From Polytrichum commune (lineage: Eukaryota; Streptophyta; Polytrichopsida; Polytrichales; Polytrichaceae), in contig OX485807.1 of assembly GCA_950295325.1 (NCBI GenBank), positions 46,242,796 through 46,282,439 on the forward strand: a DNA stretch of 39,644 bases, written 5' to 3'. The notes under the pieces were generated by a model. That model was given only the letters and a program-made list of their open reading frames with translations. It made no database searches and was not told the origin of the DNA. Position 1 is the stretch's first letter, and the number at the start of each line of letters is the position of its first letter. The translations under genes were made by a program, and so were the position numbers. This document shows, piece by piece, positions 22,801 to 33,900 of the stretch.

Positions 22801-23971
22801 GGGAACTCTTTTATCATTAATGTTGTGTAAGTGGACAACTTCTTTGGCAGATTCTACATGGGTCATTTGCCAATGAAAACTAAGTTAAATGCCAATATTG
22901 GTTGTGTCATGTCTCTAAAGTGGTTACAAGTAAGATAAATTGTTGCCAAATTGTTCATTATAGAATACCCATAATACAAGTTGGTCGACACTTGACAACC
23001 ACGTGCCAACTCCTAATTTGTCCACCTCACCCACACAAATCAATTGTATCATAACTCCATGGATTGTACTCTTAATTATTGAGGATGGTGGATGTAGTTT
23101 AATTTTTGAGAAGGTGACTTAGTTAACCCAAATATCATTAAGGTGACAAATAAATTATCATGTATTACGCACCCAGCAAATTAGTGTAGCAATTGTATTT
23201 CTGATTAAACCCAAAATAAGTGTCCAATTGAGGAAGGTAACCAAATTAGCCTCATCTAACTTAGCGCTACTTCTATCATTTCGATAGGGATTCTCAACAT
23301 GCATAAGATCTGCAAGCAGCCCTTCAAGATTGACAAACTTCAATGACAATCTCCAAAAAACCTCAAGAATGTAAGACAATTCCAAGGCACCTCTTCGCGC
23401 TCACTGTCTCTATTCAAGAGTTGGACATGCACTTTCAATGATAAGAGCTGCTCATCTTCACATACGAAGGGCCCCAGCCACACTGCTGGTCAGGGGTAAG
23501 GAGTGCTAAGGAGAAGTGTTAGCTTAACTACTGTAACTTCTAATTGTGCGACTACACTGTCAATTAACTCAACAAATCTTAACTTTTACTTTTTGACATG
23601 GGCTGTTGAAAACTCTATCACCCCCAAGTTCGGACACATAACTAGTCTGACTTAGTTAAGTTTAACTCCTCCCCCGAACAGTTAAGGGGAGAACTAGAGG
23701 GCTTCAAGACAAAGCTGGTTATGTTGTCCTTAGCTAATGCTAGCTCTAGCTAAGCCAGGTGCAACCACTAAACTTTGAGCTAACTTTACATAACTAGTCC
23801 TAAACTGGGCAGTGTATATTGTAACCTGTCTAATGTGTTGAAATCAGCTATTGAAAATTGTTGTAAAAGAATGTTGTATATGTACAAGCTACATTTGGAT
23901 ATAGTAGCCAGGCGAATGCTTTGCAAATCGCAACCATTTTAGAAGAAAATTCAAAAACAGTCTATGTAGAC
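19861..23971. other. Gene-poor region
   Basis: Open frames up to about 99 codons exist (20275-20517, 20912-21154, 21443-21625 plus; 21361-21660, 23158-23385 minus). None shows a motif, repeat structure or codon pattern I recognise. A 13-G run lies at 22791-22803. TTCATTATAG(G/A)ATACCCATAA with flanking bases forms a 29-bp direct repeat at 22751-22779 and 22954-22982. (GA)n follows (TA)n at about 20929-20948. Sequence just right of the glycosyltransferase stop (below 23972) would be that gene's 3' UTR. Confidence 0.45.
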
Positions 23972-24940
23972 TTAAGGATCTTTAGCACCTGGAGGAGCGC
24001 TGATGAATGAAGGATACTTTATCCTGTCTTGGTAAATAAGGCCCCAGTGACTTACGTCTGGGACGGGAGATCTCAGATTCACACCAAGCACCCAGGCTTT
24101 AGTGACAGAAGAGCCGTAAGTGCGCATCAAAAGGTCGTAGAACATCATTCCCTTACGGCTGTCCGCGTAGGGAAGCTCCAGCTTGTCGAGGTGCGAAAGT
24201 ATACCTGCCGCTCTCCACTTCGTTACTCCGTAAGCATGAGTGCAAGTGCCAAATGTCCTCCTAGCATTGACGCCATAGCCTAGCTGAGCGACTTCAGTGC
24301 TTGCACCAGGGCCGCAAATGCCCAAATAAATCATTCCATCTCCAGATCCAAGTTGGAGTCCTTTCACTAGAAACTCTTTGCTCATGTTGGGGGTGACCAT
24401 GGGATGAATCTCAATATCGTCTTCGAAAAAGAACCGCCATGAGTTGATCTTGGCGTTTTGGTCGTTAACAAAATCGTGAAGCATACCTGTGTGCGCCATC
24501 CTCTGCGAAAACATCTTCAAGTTTCGGACATCTTTGTGATACCGCGTTGAATTGTGAAACTGTTCCATTGCGTTATAAACCTCCTTGGACTTGTAGGACG
24601 GCGGTACATACTGGTGCGGGATAATGTTGAATTTTTCAAGAACACCGGAGGCATAATCGTACCTCGTCTTAACGCTGCTCAGAATGTAACCGTGTATGTT
24701 GTCGAATGTAGTGTCGAGAGACTTCTCGTAAGATCCGTAACCACTCAGAGGGCTCCCCGATGTGCAATTAGGAGTAAAGGACAATCTTTGAAACTCGTCA
24801 GAGAGAGACACACTGCCTAGAACGACGACTCGAGTGATGACTGCCGTCGAGATCGCAAGGCCAACGAGCACGAAGATCTGCGCTGTGATTCCCATTTGAA
24901 TAGACTTTGGCACGAATCCAGCTCCTTGAGACGGCTTCAT
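23972..24940 (-). CDS. Type II membrane glycosyltransferase, GT25-like
   Basis: This is an intact single-exon frame of 322 residues. An in-frame TAG lies 12 nt upstream of the ATG, which supports this start. Residues 1-17 would be cytosolic, followed by one hydrophobic segment at about 18-46 (IFVLVGLAISTAVITRVVV), then a lumenal domain: a Golgi-type type II topology. Catalytic-domain features fit family GT25-like enzymes: FFFEDDIEIHP (171-180) with an acidic DxD-type motif at 173-175, GMIYLGICGP (202-211), GTCTHAYGVTKWRAAG (231-246) and C-terminal GLIYQDR (300-306). Possible N-glycosylation sites are N58, N130 and N185. It probably transfers a sugar to a glycoprotein or wall glycan in the secretory pathway; donor and acceptor cannot be deduced. 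It is the only intact host-like gene here, alone, with presumed promoter to its right. Confidence 0.78.
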   Translation of the reverse strand: MKPSQGAGFVPKSIQMGITAQIFVLVGLAISTAVITRVVVLGSVSLSDEFQRLSFTPNCTSGSPLSGYGSYEKSLDTTFDNIHGYILSSVKTRYDYASGVLEKFNIIPHQYVPPSYKSKEVYNAMEQFHNSTRYHKDVRNLKMFSQRMAHTGMLHDFVNDQNAKINSWRFFFEDDIEIHPMVTPNMSKEFLVKGLQLGSGDGMIYLGICGPGASTEVAQLGYGVNARRTFGTCTHAYGVTKWRAAGILSHLDKLELPYADSRKGMMFYDLLMRTYGSSVTKAWVLGVNLRSPVPDVSHWGLIYQDRIKYPSFISAPPGAKDP

Positions 24941-26060
24941 GTTGAGTTTCCGAACCTAATCCGTTGGAGAACTTCGTCAACTTCCGATGCTGACCATGAA
25001 GCCGATTTACAGCCTTGAAGATTATTCTCAAAACATCCACATTCTAGCTTAACTCCTGGCACAAAACACGCGAGATTGAATGATCTTCTCATTCTCATTA
25101 TCACAAGCGCTATTCATAGCTTCACTGTCCTAAGATGGAAAGAAAAGATCAACGCAAGGCGCGAATTAAAAGTAAATGAAAAACAAGTCAAATTCCTTCT
25201 CGAAGTAAGATACAAGTCTTCCACGAGATAAGATGAAAAGCTAGATAGTACGATGCTACTTCCGCATGGCTTGAACACAAGCTTGCTACTTACTCAAAAA
25301 TTTGCAAGTCAAATGATCTTCTGATCATCACAAAAGCCACTCCTAACAGCTACATTGGCAGCTAACATCGAAACAATGTCTCAATACAACGAGGAGCAAC
25401 AAACACGGCTTGAGCAGAGATAACTTATTTGAAACAAGAACCAGGTAAAAAAACCCGGTCTTAATCCTGTGAATACTAAAAATCCAGAGACCAATGGAGC
25501 CTATTCGGAATGGCAGTTGGAGTTTCACCTTGACGAGAAACCGGAATATTAATCTAGCTTCGGAGGAAGACTCTTACTACCGTGGAAGGCTATTAGATTC
25601 GACTTACTTCCTTGGGAAAAAAATGTTGCACCGATTGCAGATGTCCGAATGTCGCCTCTGTCAGAGTCGCGCACTCGTTTCCCTCCTCACGCTCAAAGGT
25701 TCCAAGAAAAACGCAACGCGTACAATCGGCGATCGAGTCTAGTACATGCAACGCCACATTCAACATTCACGATCCTCTCTGTCTCTGTCTGTGTCTCTGC
25801 GGATTCGAGTGACGCCGTGTGGGGTGGTGTTGGAGGAATGGAATGAATCGGCGTGTGCTCGTGCACGAAGCATGAGGCGCCGACGCAAGAGCCTTGCAAA
25901 GTGTATTTTGAGGAGGAGGCTTATTTGGTGGAAATGAATGTGGCGCCAAATGATTTTCCGCCTCCGTTATTAATGTCCGATCCCGGCGCACCTTTAATCC
26001 GGGTAGTAATTTTTTTTTCCATTTTCCTTTTCTACTTTTCACTTTTGAAAGAATCTAAGT
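24941..26060 (-). promoter_or_regulatory. Presumed promoter/5' region of the glycosyltransferase gene, CpG-rich
   Basis: This region is upstream of the minus-strand gene. CpG is conspicuous in about 25560-26000, unlike the A+T-rich surroundings, and a CT/GT-rich tract lies near 25770-25800. Two E2F-like sites occur close together: TTTGGCGCCA (read on minus) at 25941-25950 and TTTTCCGCC (plus) at 25954-25962. Overlapping short frames on both strands (25494-25742, 25693-25899 and others) show no recognisable product. The transcription start and any 5' UTR intron cannot be placed from sequence alone. Confidence 0.4.
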
Positions 26061-26103
26061 AAATTCATAACACCCGGCCAAAAGAGAGAGAAGCCACCCG
26101 TTA

Positions 26104-26430
26104 GGGTCACTTCACATACGAGCCAAGAACCATGACCATTGTAATTGTGAGGGTCCTTGATTCTCATCCAAAGGTCGTATCGTTGACATGGTCTGTTGCA
26201 GAATTTGTGTCAGGTCTATTTTTTGGAGATGGGCATATTGCATAGTATGGCAGAGCATTAAACATTATTTATATTTGCATGTAAGAATCCATGTAGGATT
26301 TTTCATCCATGATGGGTTTTTTGGTCACCTTCTAGTGTGAAGTGAACTTGGACGGTCTCGGCCTTTTCAACCAATGAGAGGTCTTAGAATATAGTGGTCA
26401 CATGCCTTTAGTCTCGCGTGTGAAGTGGCT
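26104..26430. repeat. Possible small element with weak inverted ends
   Basis: GGGTCACTTCACATACGAG at 26104-26122 pairs imperfectly (15 of 19) with CTCGCGTGTGAAGTGGCTC at 26412-26430. The CACTTCACA block resembles the CGCTTCACA end of the Harbinger-type element at 12772-13675, but no matching 3-bp duplication is present. Confidence 0.3.
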
Positions 26431-26514
26431 CTCTTGCAAATGCAAGAAAGAGGACCATCAAGGTTAATTGGTAGCAAATTTAAAGGAGGGATCAACTTCC
26501 ACTTAAGGTGAAGC

Positions 26515-26872
26515 AGAGGCCACACACATTCGAAAACTTCGGTTTTGAAATAGAGATTGATGGGCCAAGGTAAAAGAATTTTGGCCTCAACATGTGCTTA
26601 ACTTTGAGGAGCTTGGTTACAAGGCTGGTCTCTTATATTTTTGGTAAGAGATGTATGTTTTCAACTGTGATTGTAACCGAGGTTTCAAGGGTTACAAAAC
26701 CACCAAGTTTAGATTGGAGTTGAAAATGAACGATTCTACCCAATAAGAAAGAAACTAACCTTGAACCAAGCTCCTCATGGTAAAACACGTGTTACTTGGT
26801 CAATCTAATCCTTTTACCTTGGCCCACCAACCTCGGTTTCAAAACCATCGTCTTTGAATATGTGTGGCCTCC
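26515..26872. mobile_element. Fold-back MITE with about 66-bp inverted termini
   Basis: The left arm, AGAGGCCACACACATTCGAA... through GGGCCAAGGTAAAAG (26515-26580), is the reverse complement of the right arm 26807-26872 with scattered mismatches. A second inverted pair (GAGGAGCTTGG near 26605 and CCAAGCTCCTC near 26767) lies inside. No coding capacity and no unambiguous target duplication. Confidence 0.7.
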
Positions 26873-28502
26873 ACATGAGAGAACTCGCCTATACAAAGCA
26901 CCTCACTAGTGCACCAAACACTAACGAATTCAACCTCAACGGTTGTATGATAGGAGTATGCACTTTTAAGTTTGGCAAATTTCATAGCGTGGATCCTAAT
27001 ATGAGCCATACCGGCATGGATGTAATTGCTATAGGTCCTATGACAAATTTGAATGACAGTCGTCTCTTCTTGGAGTAGGTCATCCCACACAAAACACACC
27101 AAAATTGCCAAATGATGGTGCTTGACTTAATGATGCTTAGAGGCAGCATCCTATCATTGGTTGATATTAGATTCATTAGTGCATGTCTAATATCCATGGA
27201 AATTTTGCCAAAGCTAATGTCCCTAACATTATTATTGTTTATTAGCATTGATTCATATGGATTCTTACGTGTATGCTCTCAATATAGGGTTTATATTGTG
27301 AGAATCCGTGAGAATGGGGAAAGGGCCACTAGAAGTCATGGTACAACAACACAATCTCCAATATTGGTGACATTGGTTCACTTAACCATGTAAACCACAT
27401 GATAGACCAGGTTACCTATTCAAGTAGTCTAGTGTTTTTTCTTCTCAACTTCATAATTCTTGTCGCATGTCGTTTCAAAATCTCTTACAAGGATCCAAGC
27501 ATCCCAACTCAAGAGAAAGAAATTCAATATCTTATTGGTCAACGGTGCATATAACCATGTAAACCATGGAAAATATGAGGGTGTCTTTCCATGCATTAGA
27601 TTTTCTAAAAAAATCAACATCGTTTTATTTATTTATTTATTTATTGTAAATGTCATGAAATTGAATACAAATTCTTATCAAGATCATTCAGTTCATTTAA
27701 GCATATGAACCATGGGAAGCAGGCACTGCTCATATTTATTGAATTTGAACCAATATATACCATACGAATGTCTACAAACAAGTAGGAAAATTGACACACA
27801 ATACTTAGTTACCACAATAATAAGAATCTCGAGATAAAAGACAACCATCAAATATGTTATTTATGGGACCATTCAGATGCACAAGGAGTGGGATATGATA
27901 AATAAGGAAGCTTCTTATTTATCACACAGAAGGAATAAATGTGAAAGGATCAATTATCTCTATGTATTCAAGCGGCTCGTACCAATCCTCAGAATAGCTT
28001 CATAAGTAATAAATCACAGTTTCTATGTCCGCCACTGCGGTAATCAAACCTTTGAACTACACCATTTATGGTATTTAGGGTCACATGTGTAACAGTGTCA
28101 CTTACCCTACTTTGAGGCATATACTGGCCTACACTAGTGATCAACAACTTCATCCATAGTATCACCTCCTGAGACTCGATGTTCAATTACGTTTTCTAAT
28201 ATTTTGGCATGAATATGTTCAATAGTGATATGAGATGTATGCCTATGTTACATAATGGTCTACAAAGTTAACTAAAATGTACACAAATGACACTCGGCAT
28301 TAATAGGTTCAAAAATATATTTCCCTTTCATGCTAAAACGCAAAAGTATCATCTCAAGTATCCCAATGTGCTATGCTAATGTAATAATGTACATGGTTTT
28401 TCACTTAAAATAGTTACTTATGTTGACGAATAGTATCATATTAGTGGACGTGACAATTTAAAACCTCTAGGCATCTACATTGTTTTATTTAATTATTTGT
28501 AG
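26873..28502. other. Intergenic A+T-rich DNA
   Basis: Open frames such as 27112-27393 (plus) and 26982-27248 (minus) overlap and show no recognisable motif. A (TTTA)n microsatellite lies at about 27624-27645. Confidence 0.45.
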
Positions 28503-28503
28503 G

Positions 28504-28589
28504 CCACACTGATTCCCAATTACCCACTATCTTTTTTATTATAATTTGAATTGGCCCACTATAATTTATAGTGTGAAAAATCAGTGTGG
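28504..28589. repeat. Short fold-back sequence
   Basis: CCACACTGATT at 28504-28514 is perfectly inverted as AATCAGTGTGG at 28579-28589. The enclosed 64 bp is A+T-rich. It may be a deleted MITE derivative. Confidence 0.4.
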
Positions 28590-28781
28590 GGTTTTTTGTA
28601 TGATATTTGGATGAAAATTCAAGGCAAGGCAAGTACTATAAAATTAATGTGGGCCACACTAAAGACCATAAACGGTGTACTAGGTGCCCATGAAGGTATA
28701 TGATGTACCCAAAAAGTTTCTATGTACATCCATCACTTTTTCATAGTGTTTTGTGGCTTCAATGTTATCGGAGGTAACATA

Positions 28782-28994
28782 TACATTGTTTATGGTATAA
28801 AGTGTCACAAACTTTTTGGAATTACGCAATGCTATAAATGTTAAATATAATAATGATTTCTACTAACAAAGGTTCAACGAGTTGTTTTAACATTTTAGAA
28901 CATGAATGACATTACTTGATTAAATATACATAAAACATTTTAAAATTGAGTAACTTCGAATAGTAAGTGACACTAAATACCATAAATGATGTAA
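28782..28994. mobile_element. Fold-back MITE (GTGTCAC/TTACGCAATG family)
   Basis: The arms TACATTGTTTATGGTATAAA and the inverse of 28975-28994 pair for about 48 bp, passing through AGTGTCAC and GAATTACGCAATG. A right-arm core TAACTTCGAATAGTAAGTGAC is shared with 29470-29490. The inner core is also that of the 667-866 element. About 213 bp, non-coding. Confidence 0.7.
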
Positions 28995-29289
28995 TGGAGC
29001 CTAAGGAGAATATATACTAGTCATATGCGAGACATGAAAATGAAACATCGTACAAACTCTAAACAATATTGACATAAAGCATGACAAGGTTCATGTGTTG
29101 AGGGTTTGGTCCTTTGTTGCAAGTTAAAGTATACATTGGCCTTATGCGGTCATTTATCTTTAGTGGATATCTTTATTTGTTATATGGTTAGGTTTGAAGT
29201 TAAGAACAGACACTAGAAAACATTACCATGAGATTGGTCCATTATTTGCTTAAATTACAAACACCATTATAAGGTCAATAACTACCCTA

Positions 29290-29501
29290 AATTTGTATTT
29301 AGTGTCACTTACCATTTGGAATTACACAATGTTGTAACTATTTATTGTATATCTCATTCTTGCCAACCAAGATCAAATTGGTCGTTTGGACACTACAGTA
29401 CATTGACATCTTTACTTGGTAAAAAAAACACAGTAATAGAAATAAATAAAAATGTACAACATTGTGTAACTCCAAATAGTAAGTGACACTAGATGCAATA
29501 G
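29290..29501. mobile_element. Fold-back MITE, second local copy of the family
   Basis: The left arm (ATTTGTATTTAGTGTCACTT... GAATTACACAATGTTGTA) pairs with the right arm (TACAACATTGTGTAACTCC... AAGTGACACTAGATGC). The size, about 212 bp, and the core match 28782-28994, but the central sequence differs. Confidence 0.7.
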
Positions 29502-29817
29502 CTAGTGTAACACACTTGGGAGTATAGTCTTTGTGGTAACTTGAAGAAAAATCACATTTTTACCTTTTCTTTTTGCATTTCAACTATGATTTTGAGAACT
29601 TTATATCATACAACCTTCACAATTCACAATTGCTAACAAGATAAGGCAATTTTGATTCGATCCAATGATTAAAATTAAATTAAATAATAATAAAATCGTG
29701 GATATGAAAGTGCCCACACTAGGCCATGCAATTGGAGTTGATTCTTGGCAAATATTAAAAAAAACTTACACAAATCTCAAATTTTGCTAAATTAAAGATA
29801 ACCGTGCTGCCTTACTA

Positions 29818-30164
29818 CACTAAATATGATATTTAATGTCACCGATTCCAATTGTCTTGCTTAATACTAATTGTAAACCGCAGTGTAGTGTCACCAACAC
29901 TAAATGTAAACCCAACATTATTTGTCATTTGCCTTGTAAAATTTTCGAGGGATTATAGATTTACAATGATGCAATTACTCCCACTTACCAAGTGATTTTT
30001 CATCCAAATGTCAACTCATCCATGACAATATGCCATCACAAGAGAAGGTAGGGTTTCGGCCGATGGATGAACTCATCCATCACCCATGACAACACATGTT
30101 CACTTATTCATAAGAAGTGTCATCTAAGAAGTTACCATAGTGACATCAAATATCATATTAAGTG
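29818..30164. mobile_element. MITE with CACTAAATAT-type inverted ends
   Basis: The left end CACTAAATATGATATTTAAT (from 29818) is imperfectly inverted at GACATCAAATATCATATTAAGTG (to 30164). The interior aligns with 1-285 at the window start, giving two dispersed copies. The ends begin with CACTA, but a 3-bp target duplication is not evident. Confidence 0.6.
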
Positions 30165-30410
30165 CACTTTGTCTTTACAACAACGATATTAACAAAACCA
30201 CATGCATTTGGAAAGCCGGGCGGTGGCATTGGGTAGCAGTGATGAGCATATATATATACAACATAAGCCCTAAGGTTGACTCCATTCATTATCACAACTG
30301 TTTAGTCCACCACTGGAACGAGTATCGGAGTATCGGCTGTCAGTGCACGAACTGATAAGTTAGAAGACTTTGATGGAACTGGAGGCCACACCAAACTACT
30401 CTAGAAGAAG
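30165..30410. other. Spacer between MITE and LINE 3' end
   Basis: No gene is seen. A (TA)n run lies at about 30250-30260. An (AGA)n-like run AGAAGAAGAAGAA at 30403-30415 immediately precedes the LINE terminal hairpin. Read on the minus strand it is TTC repeats and could be the LINE's 3' tail. Confidence 0.4.
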
Positions 30411-30415
30411 AAGAA

Positions 30416-30440
30416 CTCCGGTCCCTACTAGGGACCGGAG
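30416..30440. repeat. Perfect 10-bp stem-loop at LINE 3' end
   Basis: CTCCGGTCCC-TACTA-GGGACCGGAG is a perfect 10-bp stem with a 5-nt loop, at the point where LINE-like strand composition stops. In LINE RNA a 3' stem-loop can be the structure recognised by the reverse transcriptase; that role here is inferred from position. Confidence 0.6.
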
Positions 30441-30951
30441 TGAATAAAGTGTCTGTTCGTAGGACAACCGTGGCCGTACCCCAGGGTAGCGGCGTTGGGT
30501 GTAATACTACTTCACCCTTTGCAGGGAGTAGACACTATGTTAGAAACCGATGTTTTAACCGGTTGAACCGGGGGGGGGGGGGGGGGGGGGGAGGGTGGTG
30601 TGTAGGGTGCATGGGTTTCAATTTAGATTTGTGTGGGTTTTGCTACTTTGTTTGAGACGAGAAGCGTGTGTATTTGTTTTGAGTATAAATGATGGTTGAT
30701 TGTGTTGTTGGTCGCCAAGTCATGGTTCCAAGGTTGGTTGGATAAGGACGTGTGTGTTGTATTAATACGGTCCGGGTTCGATTCGCGTTGAATCCGTCTG
30801 AGCGTGTTAGTGCAATACACTTTGACTTGGTGCTGCAAGTGAGTTAATCATAGGCAGGAAAGTTATGCCAACCAACCGGCTACTCCCCGCCTTTCTGAGC
30901 TATAGGTGGTATCTTAATAATTAGTGGTCTGACCACTACCCCTCTCTAATT
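30441..30951 (-). other. LINE 3' untranslated region
   Basis: This lies downstream of the ORF2 stop on the minus strand. It has a perfect hairpin TAGTGGT-CTG-ACCACTA at 30922-30938, 13 nt after the stop codon, and a 22-nt poly(C) tract in the RNA sense (22 G on plus, 30570-30591). It also has a tRNA box B-like phrase GGGTTCGATTC at about 30775-30785 on the plus strand. No open frame with recognisable similarity is present. Confidence 0.65.
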
Positions 30952-33900
30952 TTAGTTATGATTTTGTAGGTCTGTGATGGGTTGTCTATTTTCTATTCGT
31001 CTTTTGTGGATTAATATTGAGTGTGCATATTGTATGGCAATTATGTTAAGTTGTTTGAATGTGTTCCTAATTTGTGATGTAGGGAGTTTAAGCTTTGTTT
31101 CAAGTTCGTTCATTGAGGGGATGTGAGTTGTGGCTCGAGCACCAGATGCTAATACGATAAGTGGGGCTACGTTCCAACCCTTTGCGATGATATTATTTAT
31201 GAGTGGTTGATATTTTGTGATTTTTTGATTTATGGTTTCAGTGGAGAATCTGTCATTACAGTATGTGAATTCTATAAATTGAACTGTAATTTCTGGTGTG
31301 GGTGCTTCTGGTGGTGGGGAATTGTAAGGGTGCCCTATAATGCATAGAATGTCGGGTTTAAGTCTAGCGTTACAATGACATCTTTGGGTACCACATGTGC
31401 AGGGTAGTAACCATGTTGGTACTGTGTTGTCTTGGGGTAGTTCATTATATGTACATGCGTTCATGAGTATGTAGTGTCTTGTTATTTTATTTGAGACAAG
31501 AAGTTTGCGGATTTCCCATACCGCTTTGTTATGTCTTTTTGTAATTAGTGCGTGGATGTGTTGTTGTTTGCACTTAAGGAGTATATGTAGCCATGTATCC
31601 GCTTCTAGTGAGTTGCAAATGTTACATGTATGGGATGGGTATGCAATTCTACCAAAAAAGAGTTGTTTTCTAGCTTGTCCCATGTATTGTCCGGTTCGGA
31701 ATTTTACTAAGCACGTTTTTTGCTTGTCTGAGATAGCAGGGTTGGTCCAAAAGTCATTTGATAATGTTTTGTCGATATCTTTGTTATCAAGCCATTTATG
31801 TAATTGATGTGTTTGGGTTGCTAGAATGGATAGGTTGTGTTTTTTATCATGTTTGATGATGTATTTGCCAAGGTGTCGGATGGGGCCTTTGTCTGGTGTT
31901 TCTTGCATTGAATGCCACCAATCTTTTTGGAGGTAGTATGGCGTGGGGTGCGCATACTCATGTGTGGCTATAGCGTCTCTATGTTCTAATTCACAACCCA
32001 ATTTTGCTAATTTATCGGCTTGTTCGTTACCTTGAATGTTTGTGTGGGCTTTGACTTTGTGTAGTGTGGTGGTTTGTGTGCGGGATTGCAGCATCTTAAC
32101 TATGGATTCTAGTATCTTTTTATCCGGGTGGCTATTGTGTAGTGTTGGGTGTTTAGTTTGCGTGTTCAGGAGGTATAAGACATTGAGACAATCTGTAAAG
32201 ATATGTGCCGGTTCATTCCGGTATGTGGTAGTGAGGAGGTGGAGGGTGTGGTGTATAGCCATAAGTTCTGCCCTAAGTATATTTTGGAGTCCGGGTAGTC
32301 TTTCTGTGATTTTGAGGTTTTTGAAGGGGTTATATATACCATACCCTGCTTTTTCTCTTCTCCAATGCCCTCGGGTTATTTCTTTGGGTGGCATGAATGA
32401 TCCATCCGTGTAATAGCAAAATTGTGGGTGGTATTTGAGGGGTAGGCATATGTCTTGATTCGTGTATATGGGAGTGTTAGAAGTTTGGTTTGTAAGTGGA
32501 TGGGGGGGCGGGTATATAAGTTGGGACCATTTCTTGCTTCTATTTACTAAGGTGTTTATAGGTGTAGGCGGTGCCGGTGTGTGAAATGATGTGGGTATTT
32601 GGAGGGTAGTGCTAATAGTGTCCATACGAGTCGCATATTCACATGATCCGGGGGACGTGTGTTTGTGGTGTATACATAATATGCGGATGTCATGATTTTC
32701 TGTTCGTGGGTTAGTTCGTAATTCCGGGGGTATTGTGGGTTCATCATATGCAATGGTGTCTGCTTTGAAATGTGAGATAACGTGAGAATCTGGGAAAGGG
32801 CCTTCATGGGGGTTGATGTTGTGGTACCAGTTTGGGTCAGTTGTTATGAGTATTGTGATTGTGTCTGGGTTATGTTTGGCGGCAAGTCTAGCCCAATGTA
32901 GGGCTTGTTGAGTGTCTTTTTCTGTGTGCGGGTGGGCATATCCCACCCCTGCCCATTTATGTTGGAATGTTGTGCCTATTGATCCGAATACCTTGTCCCT
33001 AGAAAATGGGGAGGAGAATTGTTTCAATGTAGTAGGACATGTGATTGGTGATGAGAAGTAAGAATGGGTGATGTGGAAGGAGTCAATGATGTTTTCTATG
33101 ATGGCATTTGGGAGGGTGTATTGTGAGAGTTTGAGGGGGTTGTTTTTGGGCATTCTATATTTGTATCTTTGATACAACCATGCCACTTCTTTTTCAAAGG
33201 ATTGTATGGGGGGTTCTAAGTTGTGTGGTTTGTTTAATGCATTTTGGTATTGTTCCCATAGCCATTGTAGTCTTAGTTCGGGAATGGTAATTAGGTGGCG
33301 TCCGTCATTATCATAGATGTGTGATGCACCATATTGGCTTTGAATGGTGTGTTGTGTGCATTCAATGTCATTATCCGGGTTGCATTCATTGATATGAATG
33401 TGGCATAGGGGTATGTCTTGTGGTGGGTGGACATATCTTGTGTCTCTCATTTGTGCTTCACTAAAGTTTATTTGGAGAATGTTGGTAAAGCGTTGGTGTT
33501 GTTTTTGGGTGTAGTATTGTGTTAAGAGTAGTATGTTATGATTTATAGTGTTTTGGTTGTTCCAAGGGAACAAGTCTCTTTGTGGGAGCCATTTATGGTA
33601 TTTGGTGTCGTTAGGAAGTATCCATTGGCAAAGGTAGGATGTGTAGTGTTTTGTGATTTTGTGTTTGTGTTTGTATGTGTGAGGGTGGTCGTTTATTATA
33701 GATTGTATTGGGAATTGTATGTGGTTTCGTTGGATGTGTAAGGGGGGTTTTGGATATTCCGGTAGTGGGGGTGGCATGGGGTGTATGTTATGTCTACTTA
33801 GGCTTGTGTTTATATGATGATTTTGTATTTTGTAGGCGTCCTTGAGAGTATTGGGTGTCGTATGTGTTAGGCAAGTATTTGGGCATTGGTTGTGACAAGG

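Noticed and set aside
25494-26062. Overlapping short frames upstream of the GT25-like gene.
   Set aside because: Frames on both strands overlap in CpG- and CT-rich DNA with no motif, which fits a promoter or 5' UTR better.
30720-30800. tRNA-like box B (GGGTTCGATTC) in the LINE 3' UTR.
   Set aside because: The T-stem and acceptor arms do not pair, so no tRNA cloverleaf can be drawn.
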